38,589 nt of DNA from Janthinobacterium sp. (GTDB lineage Bacteria > Pseudomonadota > Gammaproteobacteria > Burkholderiales > Burkholderiaceae_D), in assembly GCA_025356595.1 (NCBI GenBank), contig JANXSQ010000079.1, forward strand, positions 1 through 38,589, given 5' to 3'. Position numbers and translations under genes: made by a program. A model generated the notes under the pieces. The model saw only the letters and a program-made list of their open reading frames with translations. It had not been told where the DNA came from and made no database searches. Below, in pieces: positions 1 through 9,220 of the stretch (position 1 is its first letter; the number at the start of each line of letters is the position of its first letter).

Positions 1-70
1 TCAGAAATAGTTTCTTGAAAATCGTGGACTCGGCGTCCCCGACTGTCCCTGGTTTTGATTGGGCGGGAGT

Positions 71-1438
71 TCAGGCGGGGATGTTGACTTGGCGGCCGGG
101 ATGGTCGGCGGGCAGGCGCGGCCCTTGGCCGAAGAGTTGGTGGCGCAGCGCGCCGTCGCCATATTCTTTGCGGTAGCGGCCGCGCCGCTGGAGTTCCGGC
201 ACGATGAGGTCGACGACGTCGCGCATGCTGTCGTGGGCCACGGCGAAGGCCAGGTTGAAGCCGTCGATGCCGGTTTCGTCCAGCCATTCCTCCAGCTGGT
301 CGGCCACTTGCGCGGCGTCGCCGACGAGCACGGGTCCGCGCCCGCCGATGCCGATGTATTCGGCCGCTTCGCGCACCGTCCATGTGCGCGTCGGATCGGC
401 TTCGCTGAAGGAGGCCAGCGCCGAGCGCCCCGCCGCCGATTCGATGTAGTCGATGGTGGCGTCGAGCGGGATGCGGCTGAAGTCGACCCCGGTCCAGCCC
501 GACAGCAGGACGAGCGCCGCTTCGATGTCGATGTGGCGACGGTAGTCTTCGTATTTGGCCTGCGCCTCGGCCGCCGTGGCGCCGGTGACGATCAGGGCTT
601 GGGCGTAGATCGGCAGGGCGTCGCCGTCGCGGCCGGCGGCGCGCACGGCGCCGCGCAGGCCGTCCGCGTAGTGCCTCACGACGGCTTTGCTGGGGCCGCT
701 GACGAAGGTGCATTCGGCGTGCCGCGCGGCGAAGGCGGTGCCGCGTTTCGAGGTGCCGGCCTGGTACAGCAGCGGGGTGCGCTGCGGCGAGGGTTCGCAC
801 AGGTGGATGCCCGGCACTTTGTAGTGGCGCCCGACATGGCCGATCGGGTGCACGCGCGCCGGATCGGCGTAGATGCCGCGCGCCTTGTCGTTGACGACGG
901 CGTCGTCGTCCCAGCTTTTCTCCCACAATTTGTAGACGACGTCGAGGTATTCGTCGGCCAGGTCGTAGCGCTCGTCGTGGCCGAGCTGCTGCTCCAGGCC
1001 GAGGTTGCGCGCGGCGCTGTCCAGGTAGCCGGTGACGATGTTCCAGCCGATGCGCCCGCGCGTCAGGTGGTCCAGCGTGGAGATGCGGCGCGCGAAGGCG
1101 TAGGGGTGTTCGTAGGTCAGCGCGCAGGTGACGCCGAAGCCGAGGTGGGTGGTGGCTTGCGCCATCAGCGGCACCAGGGCCAGCGGGTCGTTGAGGGGCA
1201 CTTGCACGCCGTGCCGCAGGGCGGCGTCCAGGCCGCCCTGGTAGACGTCGTAGACGCCCAGCACGTCGGCCAGGAAGATGGCGTCAAAGCGACCCGCCTC
1301 CAGCAGCCGCGCCAGTTCGGTCCAGTGCGACGGATCGGTGTAGCGGTGGCTGGTGTCGCGCGCGTGGGTCCACAAGCCGGGCGACTGGTGGCCCACGGTG
1401 TTCATCTGGAAGGCGTTGAAGCGGATCGTTTTGCGCAT
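71..1438 (-). CDS. LLM-class flavin-dependent monooxygenase (NtaA/SnaA/DszA type)
   Basis: The 455-residue protein is a bacterial-luciferase-like TIM barrel of the nitrilotriacetate/pristinamycin/dibenzothiophene-sulfone monooxygenase group. The start MRKTIRFNAF, the segment LGFGVTCALTYEHPYAFARR and the segment GRIGWNIVTGYLDSAARN are typical of that group. Such enzymes use FMNH2 made by a separate reductase plus O2 to cleave C-S or C-N bonds in the cytosol. It is the last gene of the leftward run sfnB-metN-metI-metQ and starts 9 nt after metQ, so it is probably co-transcribed. The setting beside sulfonate genes points to an organosulfur substrate, and SsuE encoded at 5322 is a plausible source of reduced flavin. 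The exact substrate cannot be read from the sequence. Length is normal for the family and no damage is seen. Confidence 0.88.
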   Translation of the reverse strand: MRKTIRFNAFQMNTVGHQSPGLWTHARDTSHRYTDPSHWTELARLLEAGRFDAIFLADVLGVYDVYQGGLDAALRHGVQVPLNDPLALVPLMAQATTHLGFGVTCALTYEHPYAFARRISTLDHLTRGRIGWNIVTGYLDSAARNLGLEQQLGHDERYDLADEYLDVVYKLWEKSWDDDAVVNDKARGIYADPARVHPIGHVGRHYKVPGIHLCEPSPQRTPLLYQAGTSKRGTAFAARHAECTFVSGPSKAVVRHYADGLRGAVRAAGRDGDALPIYAQALIVTGATAAEAQAKYEDYRRHIDIEAALVLLSGWTGVDFSRIPLDATIDYIESAAGRSALASFSEADPTRTWTVREAAEYIGIGGRGPVLVGDAAQVADQLEEWLDETGIDGFNLAFAVAHDSMRDVVDLIVPELQRRGRYRKEYGDGALRHQLFGQGPRLPADHPGRQVNIPA

Positions 1439-1447
1439 GGGACGGTG

Positions 1448-2278
1448 TTACTTCTTCGCTTTTTCCAGGGCCAGCTGTTCGTCGGTTTTCGAGTAGCCGG
1501 CGAAGTGCTGGTTGGTCACGTCGAGGAAGGCTTGCGAACGGTAGGCCGCCGCCAGGTCCTTGGCGAACTGTTTGTTCTTGTCGGCGCTGCGGATGGCGAC
1601 CAGGTTGATGTAGTTGGCCGAGATTTTTTCGGCGATCAGCGCTTCGGTCAGCTTGATGCCGGCCGCCAGCGCGTAGTTGCCGTTGATGAAGGAGTAGTCG
1701 GTGTCGCCCAGCGAGCGCGGCAGTTGCGCCGCTTCCAGTGCCACCAGCTTGATCTTCTTCGGATTGCCGACGATGTCTTTCTCGGAGGCGCGCACCGGGT
1801 CGAAATTGGCGCGCAGCTTGATCCAGCCCAGTTGGTCCAGCAGCACCAGGGCGCGCGCCTCGTTGCTCGGGTCGTTGGGCACGCCGACGGTGCTGCCGTC
1901 CTTGACCTCGTTCAGCGATTTGTGTTTTTTGCTGTAGATGGCGATGGGCGCCGTCGGGATCGTCACCAGGTCGGTCAGCGCCAGTTTGTGCTCGCTGGCG
2001 AATTTGTTCAGGTAGACGATGTGCTGGAAGACGTTGGCGTCGAGCGAGCCTTCGGCCAGCGCGAAGTTCGGTTGCACGTAGTCGTTGAATTCGACCAGCT
2101 TGATCTTGTAGCCCTGCTTTTCCAGGATGGGCTTGATGCCCAGCTTGATCTGGTCGGCGTAGGGACCGGCGCTGGTGCCGATGACGATTTCTTTCGGATC
2201 CTTGGCGGCGTTGGCGAAGTTGCCGGCCAAGGCCAGGGTCAGGGCGCTCAGAATCAGGGTGCGGCGGGCGATGGTCAT
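1448..2278 (-). CDS. metQ: MetQ/NlpA-family ABC transporter substrate-binding protein
   Basis: This 276-residue periplasmic binding protein has a type I signal peptide (ALTLALAGNFANA, cleavage near residue 24) followed by the NlpA fold: EIVIGTSAGPYADQIK near the start, then LVEFNDYVQPNFAL and ANVFQHIVYLN. Classical MetQ is a lipoprotein, but no lipobox cysteine is present here, so the mature protein should be soluble in the periplasm. An AAAGGA ribosome site precedes the ATG. It lies 28 nt downstream of the permease gene and should deliver ligand to the MetNI pair. In this context the ligand may be an organosulfur compound rather than methionine (inference). The family assignment is firm; the symbol only reflects the family. 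Confidence 0.88.
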   Translation of the reverse strand: MTIARRTLILSALTLALAGNFANAAKDPKEIVIGTSAGPYADQIKLGIKPILEKQGYKIKLVEFNDYVQPNFALAEGSLDANVFQHIVYLNKFASEHKLALTDLVTIPTAPIAIYSKKHKSLNEVKDGSTVGVPNDPSNEARALVLLDQLGWIKLRANFDPVRASEKDIVGNPKKIKLVALEAAQLPRSLGDTDYSFINGNYALAAGIKLTEALIAEKISANYINLVAIRSADKNKQFAKDLAAAYRSQAFLDVTNQHFAGYSKTDEQLALEKAKK

Positions 2279-2306
2279 CTTGTTTCCTTTAAAAAGAGTG
2301 GGGGTT

Positions 2307-2961
2307 TCAGCGTTTATCTAAGCGTTTGGCGATGCGGTTGCCGGTGAACTGGATCACCTGCACCATCGCGATGAGGACGGCGACGGTGGCGACCATGATG
2401 TCGGTCTCGAAGCGGTAGTAGCCGTAGCGGATGGCCAGGTCGCCGATGCCGCCGCCGCCGACCACGCCGGCCACGGCCGAGTAGGACAGGAAGCTGATCG
2501 ACAGCACGGTCAGGGCCAGCACCAGGCCGGAGCGCGCTTCGACGAGCAGCACGCGCAGGACGATCTGCAGTTCCGAGGCGCCCATGGCGTGGGCCGCCTC
2601 GATGACGCCGCGCGGCACTTCGCGCAGGTTCTGTTCGACCATGCGGGCGAAGTAGGGGATGGCGGCGAAGGACAGCGGCACGGCGGCGGCCAGCGGGCCG
2701 ATCGAGGTGCCGGCGATGACGCGGGTGAAGGGCACCAGAGCGACCAGCAAAATGATGAAGGGGAAGGAGCGCACCGCGTTCACCAACCAGCCCAGCACCA
2801 GCGCGGCGGGACGGTTCTGCAGCGACTGGCCGTCGGCGATCAGGAACAGCAGCACGCCGAGCGGGCCGCCGATGAGCACGGCGGCGGTCAGGCCGATGGC
2901 CAGCATGGTCAGGGTCTGGCCCATGGCGGTCCACAGTTCCGGCAGCATGGAGATGATATTT

Positions 2962-2969
<8 letters not shown>
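2307..2969 (-). CDS. metI: MetI-family ABC transporter permease
   Basis: A 220-residue inner-membrane permease with about five hydrophobic segments. It carries the EAA coupling loop (GVIEAAHAMGASELQIVLRV, about residues 122-141) that contacts the ATPase. Its size and the C-terminal run FTGNRIAKRLDKR match MetI. The start MLENIISML at 2969 is preferred over an upstream one at 3146, because the longer version adds 59 low-complexity residues lying wholly inside metN. The start overlaps the end of metN by 8 nt, which suggests translational coupling. It forms an importer with the flanking MetN and MetQ homologues. Confidence 0.9.
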
Positions 2970-3798
<829 letters not shown>

Positions 3799-3802
3799 GG
3801 TT

Positions 3803-5023
3803 TCACGAGTAGGCGGTGGGTTCGGGCAGGGTGCCTTCGAGGGCGAAACGCCCCAGGTCACGGTATTTGTAGTCGATCGGGTCGTGCAGGGTGTGCACGC
3901 GCACATTGCGCCAGAAACGGTCGAAGCCGTACTTTGCCGAGGTGGAGCGGGCGCCCGTCAGTTCGAACATCTGGCTGCTGATCTCGACGCCGGCGCGGTG
4001 CGCCAGGCACTTCGCCTCGGCCACGGCGACGGCCAGTTCGCCGCGGTCGCGGGCGCTGATGCGCGCGCCCTTGGCGAAGACCCGGTCGAGTTCGAGGGCT
4101 GCGGCATCGGCCAGAACGACGGCGGGGCGCAGCAACAACCACAGTTGGCCGTAGCGGTGCTGGATCAGCGGATCGGCGCTGGCCTTGGCGACGCCGGAGG
4201 CGAACCAGGCCTTCGATTCGTCGCGGGTGTAGTCGCGCGCCGCCGCGAAGGCGCCTTCGGCGATGCCGAGGTAGAGATTGGTCATGATCAGTTGCGCCAC
4301 CTGCGAGCGCAGCGTCGCCTGCGGCGTCGCTTCCAGGGCCGGCGCCTGCAGTACCAGCTCGGCCGGCAGGTGCACTTGCGTGAAATGGACATTGCCGCTG
4401 TCGGTCTGGCGCTGGCCGAAGGCGTCCCAGTCGGCCTGCACGGCGACGCCGGCTTGCCGGGTCGGCACGACGCCGATCAGGGCGCTCTGCGTCGGCGCGT
4501 GCCAGGCCGAAATCGTCAGCCAGTCGGAACCCACCGAGCCGGAGGAGAAGCTCTTCATGCCGTCCAGAGTGTAGCCGTCGGCGGCGTCGGCGGCCGTGGT
4601 GCGCTTGTCGAGCGGATTCAGGGCGTTGCCCCAGAACAGATCCTGCTCCACCGTCAGCGTCAGCAAGTGGCGCTGCTGCGCGGCGCTGCCGTACAGGCGT
4701 ATGCCGGCCAGTTGCAAATGGTGGAAGCCGAAGACGTGGGCCAGGGCGCTGTCGGCGCGGGCCAGGATGCGGATGACTTGGTAGACCGTGGCCCAGGGCG
4801 CGCCCTGGCCGCCGAATTCGGCGGGGATGGACAGCGTCAGCAGGCCGGAAGCGCGGATCAGTTCGCGTTCCGCGGCGGCGTGGCCGCCGGCCTGGTCGCG
4901 GGCGTTGGCCGTTTCCGCCAGCCGCGCGGCCAGGGCCGTGGCGAGCCGGATCGGGTCCGTATCTAGTGGTGCGGAAGCGTCTGCATGATGGTCATGCTGC
5001 GCTTTGGTGAATGCTTTTGACAT
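3803..5023 (-). CDS. sfnB: SfnB-family acyl-CoA dehydrogenase-like sulfur-acquisition oxidoreductase
   Basis: The 406-residue protein has the acyl-CoA dehydrogenase fold. The N-terminal helical domain contains the segment LLTLSIPAEFGGQGAPWATV, the middle barrel contains GNALNPLDKRTTA, and the C-terminal helical bundle includes ELTGARSTSAKYGFDRFWRN. This pattern is that of the SfnB/DszC-like flavoproteins linked to dimethyl sulfone and sulfonate use, which act with FMNH2 and O2 rather than as true CoA dehydrogenases. The start MSKAFTK at 5023 is chosen because the 93 residues added by the longest frame lack family similarity and fall in the divergent promoter region. It is first in the leftward operon, 4 nt ahead of metN. 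Confidence 0.88.
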   Translation of the reverse strand: MSKAFTKAQHDHHADASAPLDTDPIRLATALAARLAETANARDQAGGHAAAERELIRASGLLTLSIPAEFGGQGAPWATVYQVIRILARADSALAHVFGFHHLQLAGIRLYGSAAQQRHLLTLTVEQDLFWGNALNPLDKRTTAADAADGYTLDGMKSFSSGSVGSDWLTISAWHAPTQSALIGVVPTRQAGVAVQADWDAFGQRQTDSGNVHFTQVHLPAELVLQAPALEATPQATLRSQVAQLIMTNLYLGIAEGAFAAARDYTRDESKAWFASGVAKASADPLIQHRYGQLWLLLRPAVVLADAAALELDRVFAKGARISARDRGELAVAVAEAKCLAHRAGVEISSQMFELTGARSTSAKYGFDRFWRNVRVHTLHDPIDYKYRDLGRFALEGTLPEPTAYS

Positions 5024-5321
5024 TGTGCAAAGCCGTTGTAAATGTGTCGATGGCGCCAGTATTGCAGCGCAACACGTCATTTGTGAACGATTTATTCTGT
5101 CTTTGCTTATGCGGAAATGCGCGGTAAGCGGCCGGGACGATATCCGGAAATCACATATCGAAGCGCGAAAGCATTCCTTCGGATTTAACTGTGGCGCACT
5201 TAATCTGTTTGCTGAAACGCAGGCTCCATTCCAGCCGCGGGCCTCGCTCCGGCCGGCTCCGAATCCGGCCTCCGTTCTTGCTTTCACGGGGAGCAAGGGC
5301 ATTCACCAAAGGACATCCATC
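5024..5321. promoter_or_regulatory. Divergent intergenic region between sfnB and ssuE
   Basis: This 298-base stretch separates two outward-facing sulfur operons and must hold both promoters. It is locally more AT-rich than the genes, notably around 5090-5120 and 5170-5210. Sites for a CysB/Cbl/SsuR-type LysR activator would be expected here from knowledge of ssu regulation. I could not identify a convincing -35/-10 pair or an operator by eye. No gene is apparent. A possible ribosome site AAAGGA for ssuE lies at 5308-5313. Confidence 0.45.
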
Positions 5322-5936
5322 ATGAACGTACTTCTCTTGGGCGGCAGCCCGCAACTACCATCGAGCTCCAGCCGCCTCTTGCTGCACATCGGCGACAAGC
5401 TGGCGGTGCACGGCCACCGCACCAGCCGGCTGCATGTGCGCGACCTGCCGGCCCGGGCGCTGCTGCACGCCGATTTCAACGACGTGAGCATCGTGCGCGC
5501 CCTGGCCGCCGTGGCCGACGCCGACGCCGTGGTGATCTCGACGCCGGTCTACAAGGCCTCCTACACCGGCATCCTGAAAGCCTTCCTCGACCTGCTGCCG
5601 CAGGACGGCCTGGCCGGCAAGCTGGTGCTGCCGCTGGCCACCGGCGGCAGCCAGTCGCACATGCTGGCGCTGGACTACGCCCTGCGTCCGGTGCTGCACG
5701 CGCTGGCCGCCCGGCACGTCCTGACCAGCATCTACGCCACCGCCCAGCAGCTTGAATGGAACGAGGAGCGCGGCCTGACGCTGGAGCCGGCCATCGCGGC
5801 GCGCGTCAGCCTCGGCGTCGAGGAGTTGGCCAGCGGCCTGCGCGCCCAGCGCCATGTGGCGCGCATCGCCACGCCGCCGCCGGCGCCGCCGCGTTCCCTG
5901 AAAGACCATCCCTACGCCGCCGCGCCGCAGGCCTGA
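5322..5936 (+). CDS. ssuE: NADPH-dependent FMN reductase SsuE
   Basis: A 204-residue flavodoxin-fold reductase. The N-terminus [20 protein letters not shown] holds the phosphate-binding loop, [20 protein letters not shown] is the family signature around residues 75-95, and [22 protein letters not shown] follows. It reduces FMN with NAD(P)H and hands FMNH2 to the monooxygenase SsuD; it may also serve the flavin enzymes of the opposite operon. The ATG at 5322 follows AAAGGA by 8 nt. It begins the rightward ssuE-ssuA-ssuD-ssuC operon. Confidence 0.92.
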   Translation: MNVLLLGGSPQLPSSSSRLLLHIGDKLAVHGHRTSRLHVRDLPARALLHADFNDVSIVRALAAVADADAVVISTPVYKASYTGILKAFLDLLPQDGLAGKLVLPLATGGSQSHMLALDYALRPVLHALAARHVLTSIYATAQQLEWNEERGLTLEPAIAARVSLGVEELASGLRAQRHVARIATPPPAPPRSLKDHPYAAAPQA

Positions 5937-5975
5937 ACACAAGCAAAGACTCAAGCAAAGACCCAAGGAAAACAT

Positions 5976-6956
5976 ATGACTTCACGCCATCAGAACCGCC
6001 TGTCCCGCCGCCGCAGCCTGGGCCTCTTGTTCGCCACCGCGGCCGGCGTGCTGGCGGCCGGCATGCCCGGCGCCGCGCTGGGCCAGGCGAAAGCGGTGCT
6101 GCGCATCGGCTACCAGAAATACGGCACGCTGACGCTGCTGAAGGGCCGCGGCACGCTGGAAAAACGCCTGGCGGCGAAGGGCGTCGAGGTCAAGTGGACC
6201 GAATTCCCGGCCGGCCCGGTGCTGCTCGAAGGGCTCAACGTGGGCAGCATCGACTTCGGCACCGTGGGCGAGGCGCCGCCGATCTTCGCCCAGGCCGCCG
6301 GCGCCAATCTGGTCTATGTCGGCAACGAGCCGCCGTCGCCGTCGAGCGAGGCGATCGTCGTGCCGAAGGATTCGAAGATCCGCACGCTGGCCGACCTGAA
6401 GGGCAAGCGGGTGGCGCTGAACAAGGGCTCGAACGTGCATTTCCTGCTCCTCAAGGCACTGGAAAAAGCCGGCGTCGGCTACCGGGAAATCGAAACCGTC
6501 TTCCTGCCGCCGGCCGACGCGCGCGCCGCCTTCGAGCGCGGCAGCGTCGACGCCTGGGCCATCTGGGACCCCTTCCTGGCCGCCGCCGAGAAGCAGTTGG
6601 GCGCGCGCGTGCTGGCCGACGGCAAGGGCCTGGTGTCGAATCACCAGTTCTACCTGGCGGCCCGTCCCTACGCGGAAAAGAACGCCGACGTTGTCCGCAT
6701 CGTCATCGAGGAATTGGCCAAGGTGGACGAATGGGGCCGCAACAACCTGAAGGAGGTGGCGCAACTGCTGGCGGCGCAGACCGGCCTGGACGCCGGCGTC
6801 GTCGAACTGGCGGCCGGCCGCTACGCGTACGGCGTGAAGCCGATCACGGTCGACGTGGTGGCCGAACAGCAGAAGGTGGCCGACGCCTTCTCCGCCCTGA
6901 AACTGATTCCCAAGCCGATCGTCGTCAAGGACGCGCTGCTGTCGTTCAAATTGTAA
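5976..6956 (+). CDS. ssuA: Aliphatic sulfonate ABC transporter substrate-binding protein
   Basis: A 326-residue periplasmic binding protein of the SsuA/TauA group. The signal region contains SRRRSLGLL followed by a hydrophobic stretch and AALGQA, resembling a twin-arginine signal. The mature part has [20 protein letters not shown], then [21 protein letters not shown] and [19 protein letters not shown], all hallmarks of the family. An AAGGA ribosome site lies at 5965-5969. It should capture alkanesulfonates for the SsuC permease. It lies 39 nt after ssuE and 11 nt before ssuD. Confidence 0.92.
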   Translation: MTSRHQNRLSRRRSLGLLFATAAGVLAAGMPGAALGQAKAVLRIGYQKYGTLTLLKGRGTLEKRLAAKGVEVKWTEFPAGPVLLEGLNVGSIDFGTVGEAPPIFAQAAGANLVYVGNEPPSPSSEAIVVPKDSKIRTLADLKGKRVALNKGSNVHFLLLKALEKAGVGYREIETVFLPPADARAAFERGSVDAWAIWDPFLAAAEKQLGARVLADGKGLVSNHQFYLAARPYAEKNADVVRIVIEELAKVDEWGRNNLKEVAQLLAAQTGLDAGVVELAAGRYAYGVKPITVDVVAEQQKVADAFSALKLIPKPIVVKDALLSFKL

Positions 6957-6967
6957 AAGGAAATGCC

Positions 6968-8116
6968 ATGTCTTTGAATATCTTCTGGTTCATCCCCACG
7001 CACGGCGACAGCCGCTACCTCGGCACCACGCAGGGCGCCCGCCCGGTCGACGCCGACTACCTGCGCCAGTGCGCGGTGGCCGCCGACACGCTCGGCTACG
7101 ACGGCGTGCTGCTGCCGACCGGGCGCTCCTGCGAAGACGCCTGGGTGGTGGCCTCGTCGCTGATCAGCGTCACGCAAAAACTCAAATTCCTCGTCGCGAT
7201 CCGGCCCGGTCTGACCACGCCGGGGCTGGCCGTGCGCATGGCCGCCACCTTCGACCGCCTGTCGAACGGGCGCCTGCTGATCAACGTGGTGACGGGCGGC
7301 GACCAGGGCGAACTGGAGGCCGACGGCCTGTTCGCCGACCACGCCAAGCGCTACGAGATATCGGACGAATTCATCCGCGTCTGGCGCGCCTCGCTGGCCG
7401 GCGAGGGCGGCGCCGCCGGCTACGATTTCGAGGGCAAGCATATCCAGGTGAAGGGCGCCAAGACCCTGTATCCGGCCGTGCAGAAGCCGCATCCGCCGCT
7501 GTACTTCGGCGGCTCGTCGGAGCCGGCGCACGCGCTGGCGGCCGAGCAGATGGACGTCTACCTGACCTGGGGCGAGCCGCCGGCCGCCGTGGCCGAGAAA
7601 ATCGCCGACATCCGCGCCCGCGCCGCCAAGCACGGCCGCACGGTGCGCTTCGGCATCCGCCTGCACGTCATCGTGCGCGAGACCAACGAGGCGGCCTGGC
7701 GCGCCGCCGAGGAGCTGATCAGCCACCTCGACGACGACGTCATCGCCAAGGCCCAGGCGGCCTTCGGCAAGATGGATTCGGAAGGGCAGCGGCGCATGGC
7801 GGCCCTGCACGGCGGCCGGCGCGACAAGCTCGAAGTGTCGCCCAATCTGTGGGCCGGCGTCGGCCTGGTGCGCGGCGGCGCCGGCACCGCGCTGGTGGGC
7901 GACCCGGAAACGGTGGTGGCGCGCATGCGGGAATACGCCGACCTCGGCATCGACACCTTCATTTTCTCCGGCTATCCGCACCTGGAGGAATCCTACCGCT
8001 TCGCCGAGCTGGTGTTCCCGCTGCTGGGCAAGGGCAAGGCGGCCGGCGAACAATCGCTGTCCGGGCCCTTCGGCGAAGTCATGGCCAGCAACATCCTGCC
8101 GAAGAGGGCGGCCTGA
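6968..8116 (+). CDS. ssuD: FMNH2-dependent alkanesulfonate monooxygenase SsuD
   Basis: The 382-residue enzyme begins [20 protein letters not shown], diagnostic of SsuD, and contains GRSCEDAW with the family's active-site-region cysteine at residue 55. [17 protein letters not shown] and [19 protein letters not shown] are also typical. It oxidises alkanesulfonates with FMNH2 and O2 to an aldehyde plus sulfite in the cytosol, feeding sulfur assimilation. An AAAAGGA site precedes the ATG at 6968. A much longer reading frame continues upstream in the same phase, but it runs through ssuE and ssuA out of frame and is rejected. The stop is 1 nt before the ssuC start. Confidence 0.95.
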   Translation: MSLNIFWFIPTHGDSRYLGTTQGARPVDADYLRQCAVAADTLGYDGVLLPTGRSCEDAWVVASSLISVTQKLKFLVAIRPGLTTPGLAVRMAATFDRLSNGRLLINVVTGGDQGELEADGLFADHAKRYEISDEFIRVWRASLAGEGGAAGYDFEGKHIQVKGAKTLYPAVQKPHPPLYFGGSSEPAHALAAEQMDVYLTWGEPPAAVAEKIADIRARAAKHGRTVRFGIRLHVIVRETNEAAWRAAEELISHLDDDVIAKAQAAFGKMDSEGQRRMAALHGGRRDKLEVSPNLWAGVGLVRGGAGTALVGDPETVVARMREYADLGIDTFIFSGYPHLEESYRFAELVFPLLGKGKAAGEQSLSGPFGEVMASNILPKRAA

Positions 8117-8117
8117 G

Positions 8118-8897
8118 ATGCGCGCCCGCGCCGCCAAGGCCGGCTTCGACGCGCTGGCGCCGTGGGCCCTGCCGGCCGCGCTGATCCTGGCGTGGCAGGT
8201 GGCCGCGCAGGCCGGCTGGCTGTCGAGCCGCATCCTGCCCGAACCGTGGGCCGTGGCGAAGGCCTTCTGGAGCCTGGCCGCGTCGGGCGAACTGTGGTTG
8301 CACCTGAAAACGAGCTTGTGGCGCGCCGCCGTCGGTTTCGCCGTCGGCGCCGGACTGGGCCTGGCGCTGGGACTGCTGACGGGCAGCTTCAAGCGCGCCG
8401 AAACGCTGCTCGACACGACGCTGCAAATGATACGCAACATCCCCGCGCTGGCCCTGATCCCGCTGGTCATCCTGTGGTTCGGCATCGACGAGACGGCCAA
8501 GCTATTCCTGCTCGCCGTCGGCGTCTTCTTTCCCGTCTACCTGAACACCTTCCACGGCATCCGCTCGGCCGACCAGGGGCTGATCGAAATGGCCAAGAGC
8601 TACGGCCTGTCCGGCTGGCCACTGTACCGCGACGTCATCCTGCCGGCGGCGCTGCCTTCGATCCTGGTCGGCGTGCGCTTTTCGCTGGGCTTGGTGTGGG
8701 TGCTGCTGATCGTCGCCGAAACGATCTCGGCGCAGGCCGGCATCGGCTACATGACGATGAACGCGCGAGAATTCCTGCAGACCGACGTGGTACTGGTCGG
8801 CATCCTGCTGTACGCCCTGCTGGGAAAACTGGCAGACCTGTTCTCGCGCGCGCTGGAAAGACACTGCCTGCGCTGGAATCCCGCTTACCGCTGTTGA
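8118..8897 (+). CDS. ssuC: Sulfonate ABC transporter permease SsuC, extreme C-terminus replaced
   Basis: A 259-residue permease of the SsuC/TauC group with about six membrane segments and the EAA-type coupling loop around IEMAKSYGLSGWPLYRDVILPAALPS. Family members end shortly after the motif LRWxPAY. Here the protein ends LRWNPAYRC and its TGA at 8895-8897 is the TTGAC that begins the inserted element remnant, so the last few residues probably derive from or were clipped by that insertion. The usual next gene, ssuB for the ATPase, is not present. The permease must therefore use an ATPase encoded elsewhere, or the importer is incomplete. Confidence 0.92.
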   Translation: MRARAAKAGFDALAPWALPAALILAWQVAAQAGWLSSRILPEPWAVAKAFWSLAASGELWLHLKTSLWRAAVGFAVGAGLGLALGLLTGSFKRAETLLDTTLQMIRNIPALALIPLVILWFGIDETAKLFLLAVGVFFPVYLNTFHGIRSADQGLIEMAKSYGLSGWPLYRDVILPAALPSILVGVRFSLGLVWVLLIVAETISAQAGIGYMTMNAREFLQTDVVLVGILLYALLGKLADLFSRALERHCLRWNPAYRC

Positions 8898-8975
8898 CAT
8901 CCTCCCCTCCCAAAAGTGAGGGGATTCCCACTACTGGCCTCTGATGCCCCAGAGGGGGACTCGGCGAATGCCGAT
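8895..8975 (-). ncRNA. Possible reRNA (omegaRNA)-like right-end structure
   Basis: On the minus strand three short stems follow one another: 961-965 with 970-974 (TCGGC/GCCGA, counted from 8000), 947-950 with 954-957 (CCCC/GGGG), and the terminal stem 8905-8910 with 8919-8924. The spacing and the final GGAGGATGTCAA resemble the 3' part of TnpB-associated guide RNAs, whose guide begins just past the element end. Here the guide position would fall in the antisense of the ssuC 3' end. Transcription is unproven, and no tnpB is present in the window. This is a structural analogy only. Confidence 0.28.
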
Positions 8976-9213
8976 TCCCTTATTCAGTTCACGGGGTATC
9001 TTTCGACCTCGCCAGAAACGGCGACCGGGAACCGGAAAAACAGGGTGATACGTTGTTCGCGCCGCACCGCGTCATCGCAAAAGTGGCAGCACTTAAAGGA
9101 TCAGACCTTGAAACCAAAGAACAGCTCAAAAGCCTTTCTCACTTGGACGGCTGCGGGCGCTACGCGCCCAGCTCCTTTCACTCCCCGGCCTGAAGGCCGA
9201 GGTTTCTCGGAGC
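8895..9213 (-). mobile_element. Transposase-free remnant or non-autonomous element with IS200/IS605-like ends
   Basis: The 320 bases between ssuC and the next gene have no credible reading frame but carry strong hairpins at both edges. At the left edge, 8905-8910 pairs with 8919-8924 (CCCCTC/GAGGGG). At the right edge, 9183-9190 pairs with 9195-9202. Read on the minus strand, the left edge ends GGAGGGGAGGATGTCAA, a pattern I associate with the right ends of tnpB-carrying IS200/IS605 elements. The right edge, GAGAAACCTCGGCCTTCAG, resembles another such subterminal hairpin. No tnpA or tnpB is visible. It could be a deletion product or a small passenger element. The orientation and exact edges are inferred. 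Confidence 0.5.
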
Positions 9214-9220
9214 AAATCTG

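Noticed and set aside
1-70. A gene fragment at the left edge
   Set aside because: Seventy bases with no frame or motif that can be judged.
59-2347. A 762-codon rightward open frame opposite the monooxygenase and metQ
   Set aside because: It is a shadow frame caused by high GC3 on the minus-strand genes; its residues are Val/Ala/Gly/Arg-rich and show no domain.
5756-6967. A long in-frame extension upstream of ssuD
   Set aside because: It runs through ssuE and ssuA out of frame; the ribosome site and N-terminal motif place the SsuD start at 6968.
6821-8500. A 559-codon leftward frame opposite ssuD and ssuC
   Set aside because: Low-complexity antisense translation; both rightward genes are unmistakable.
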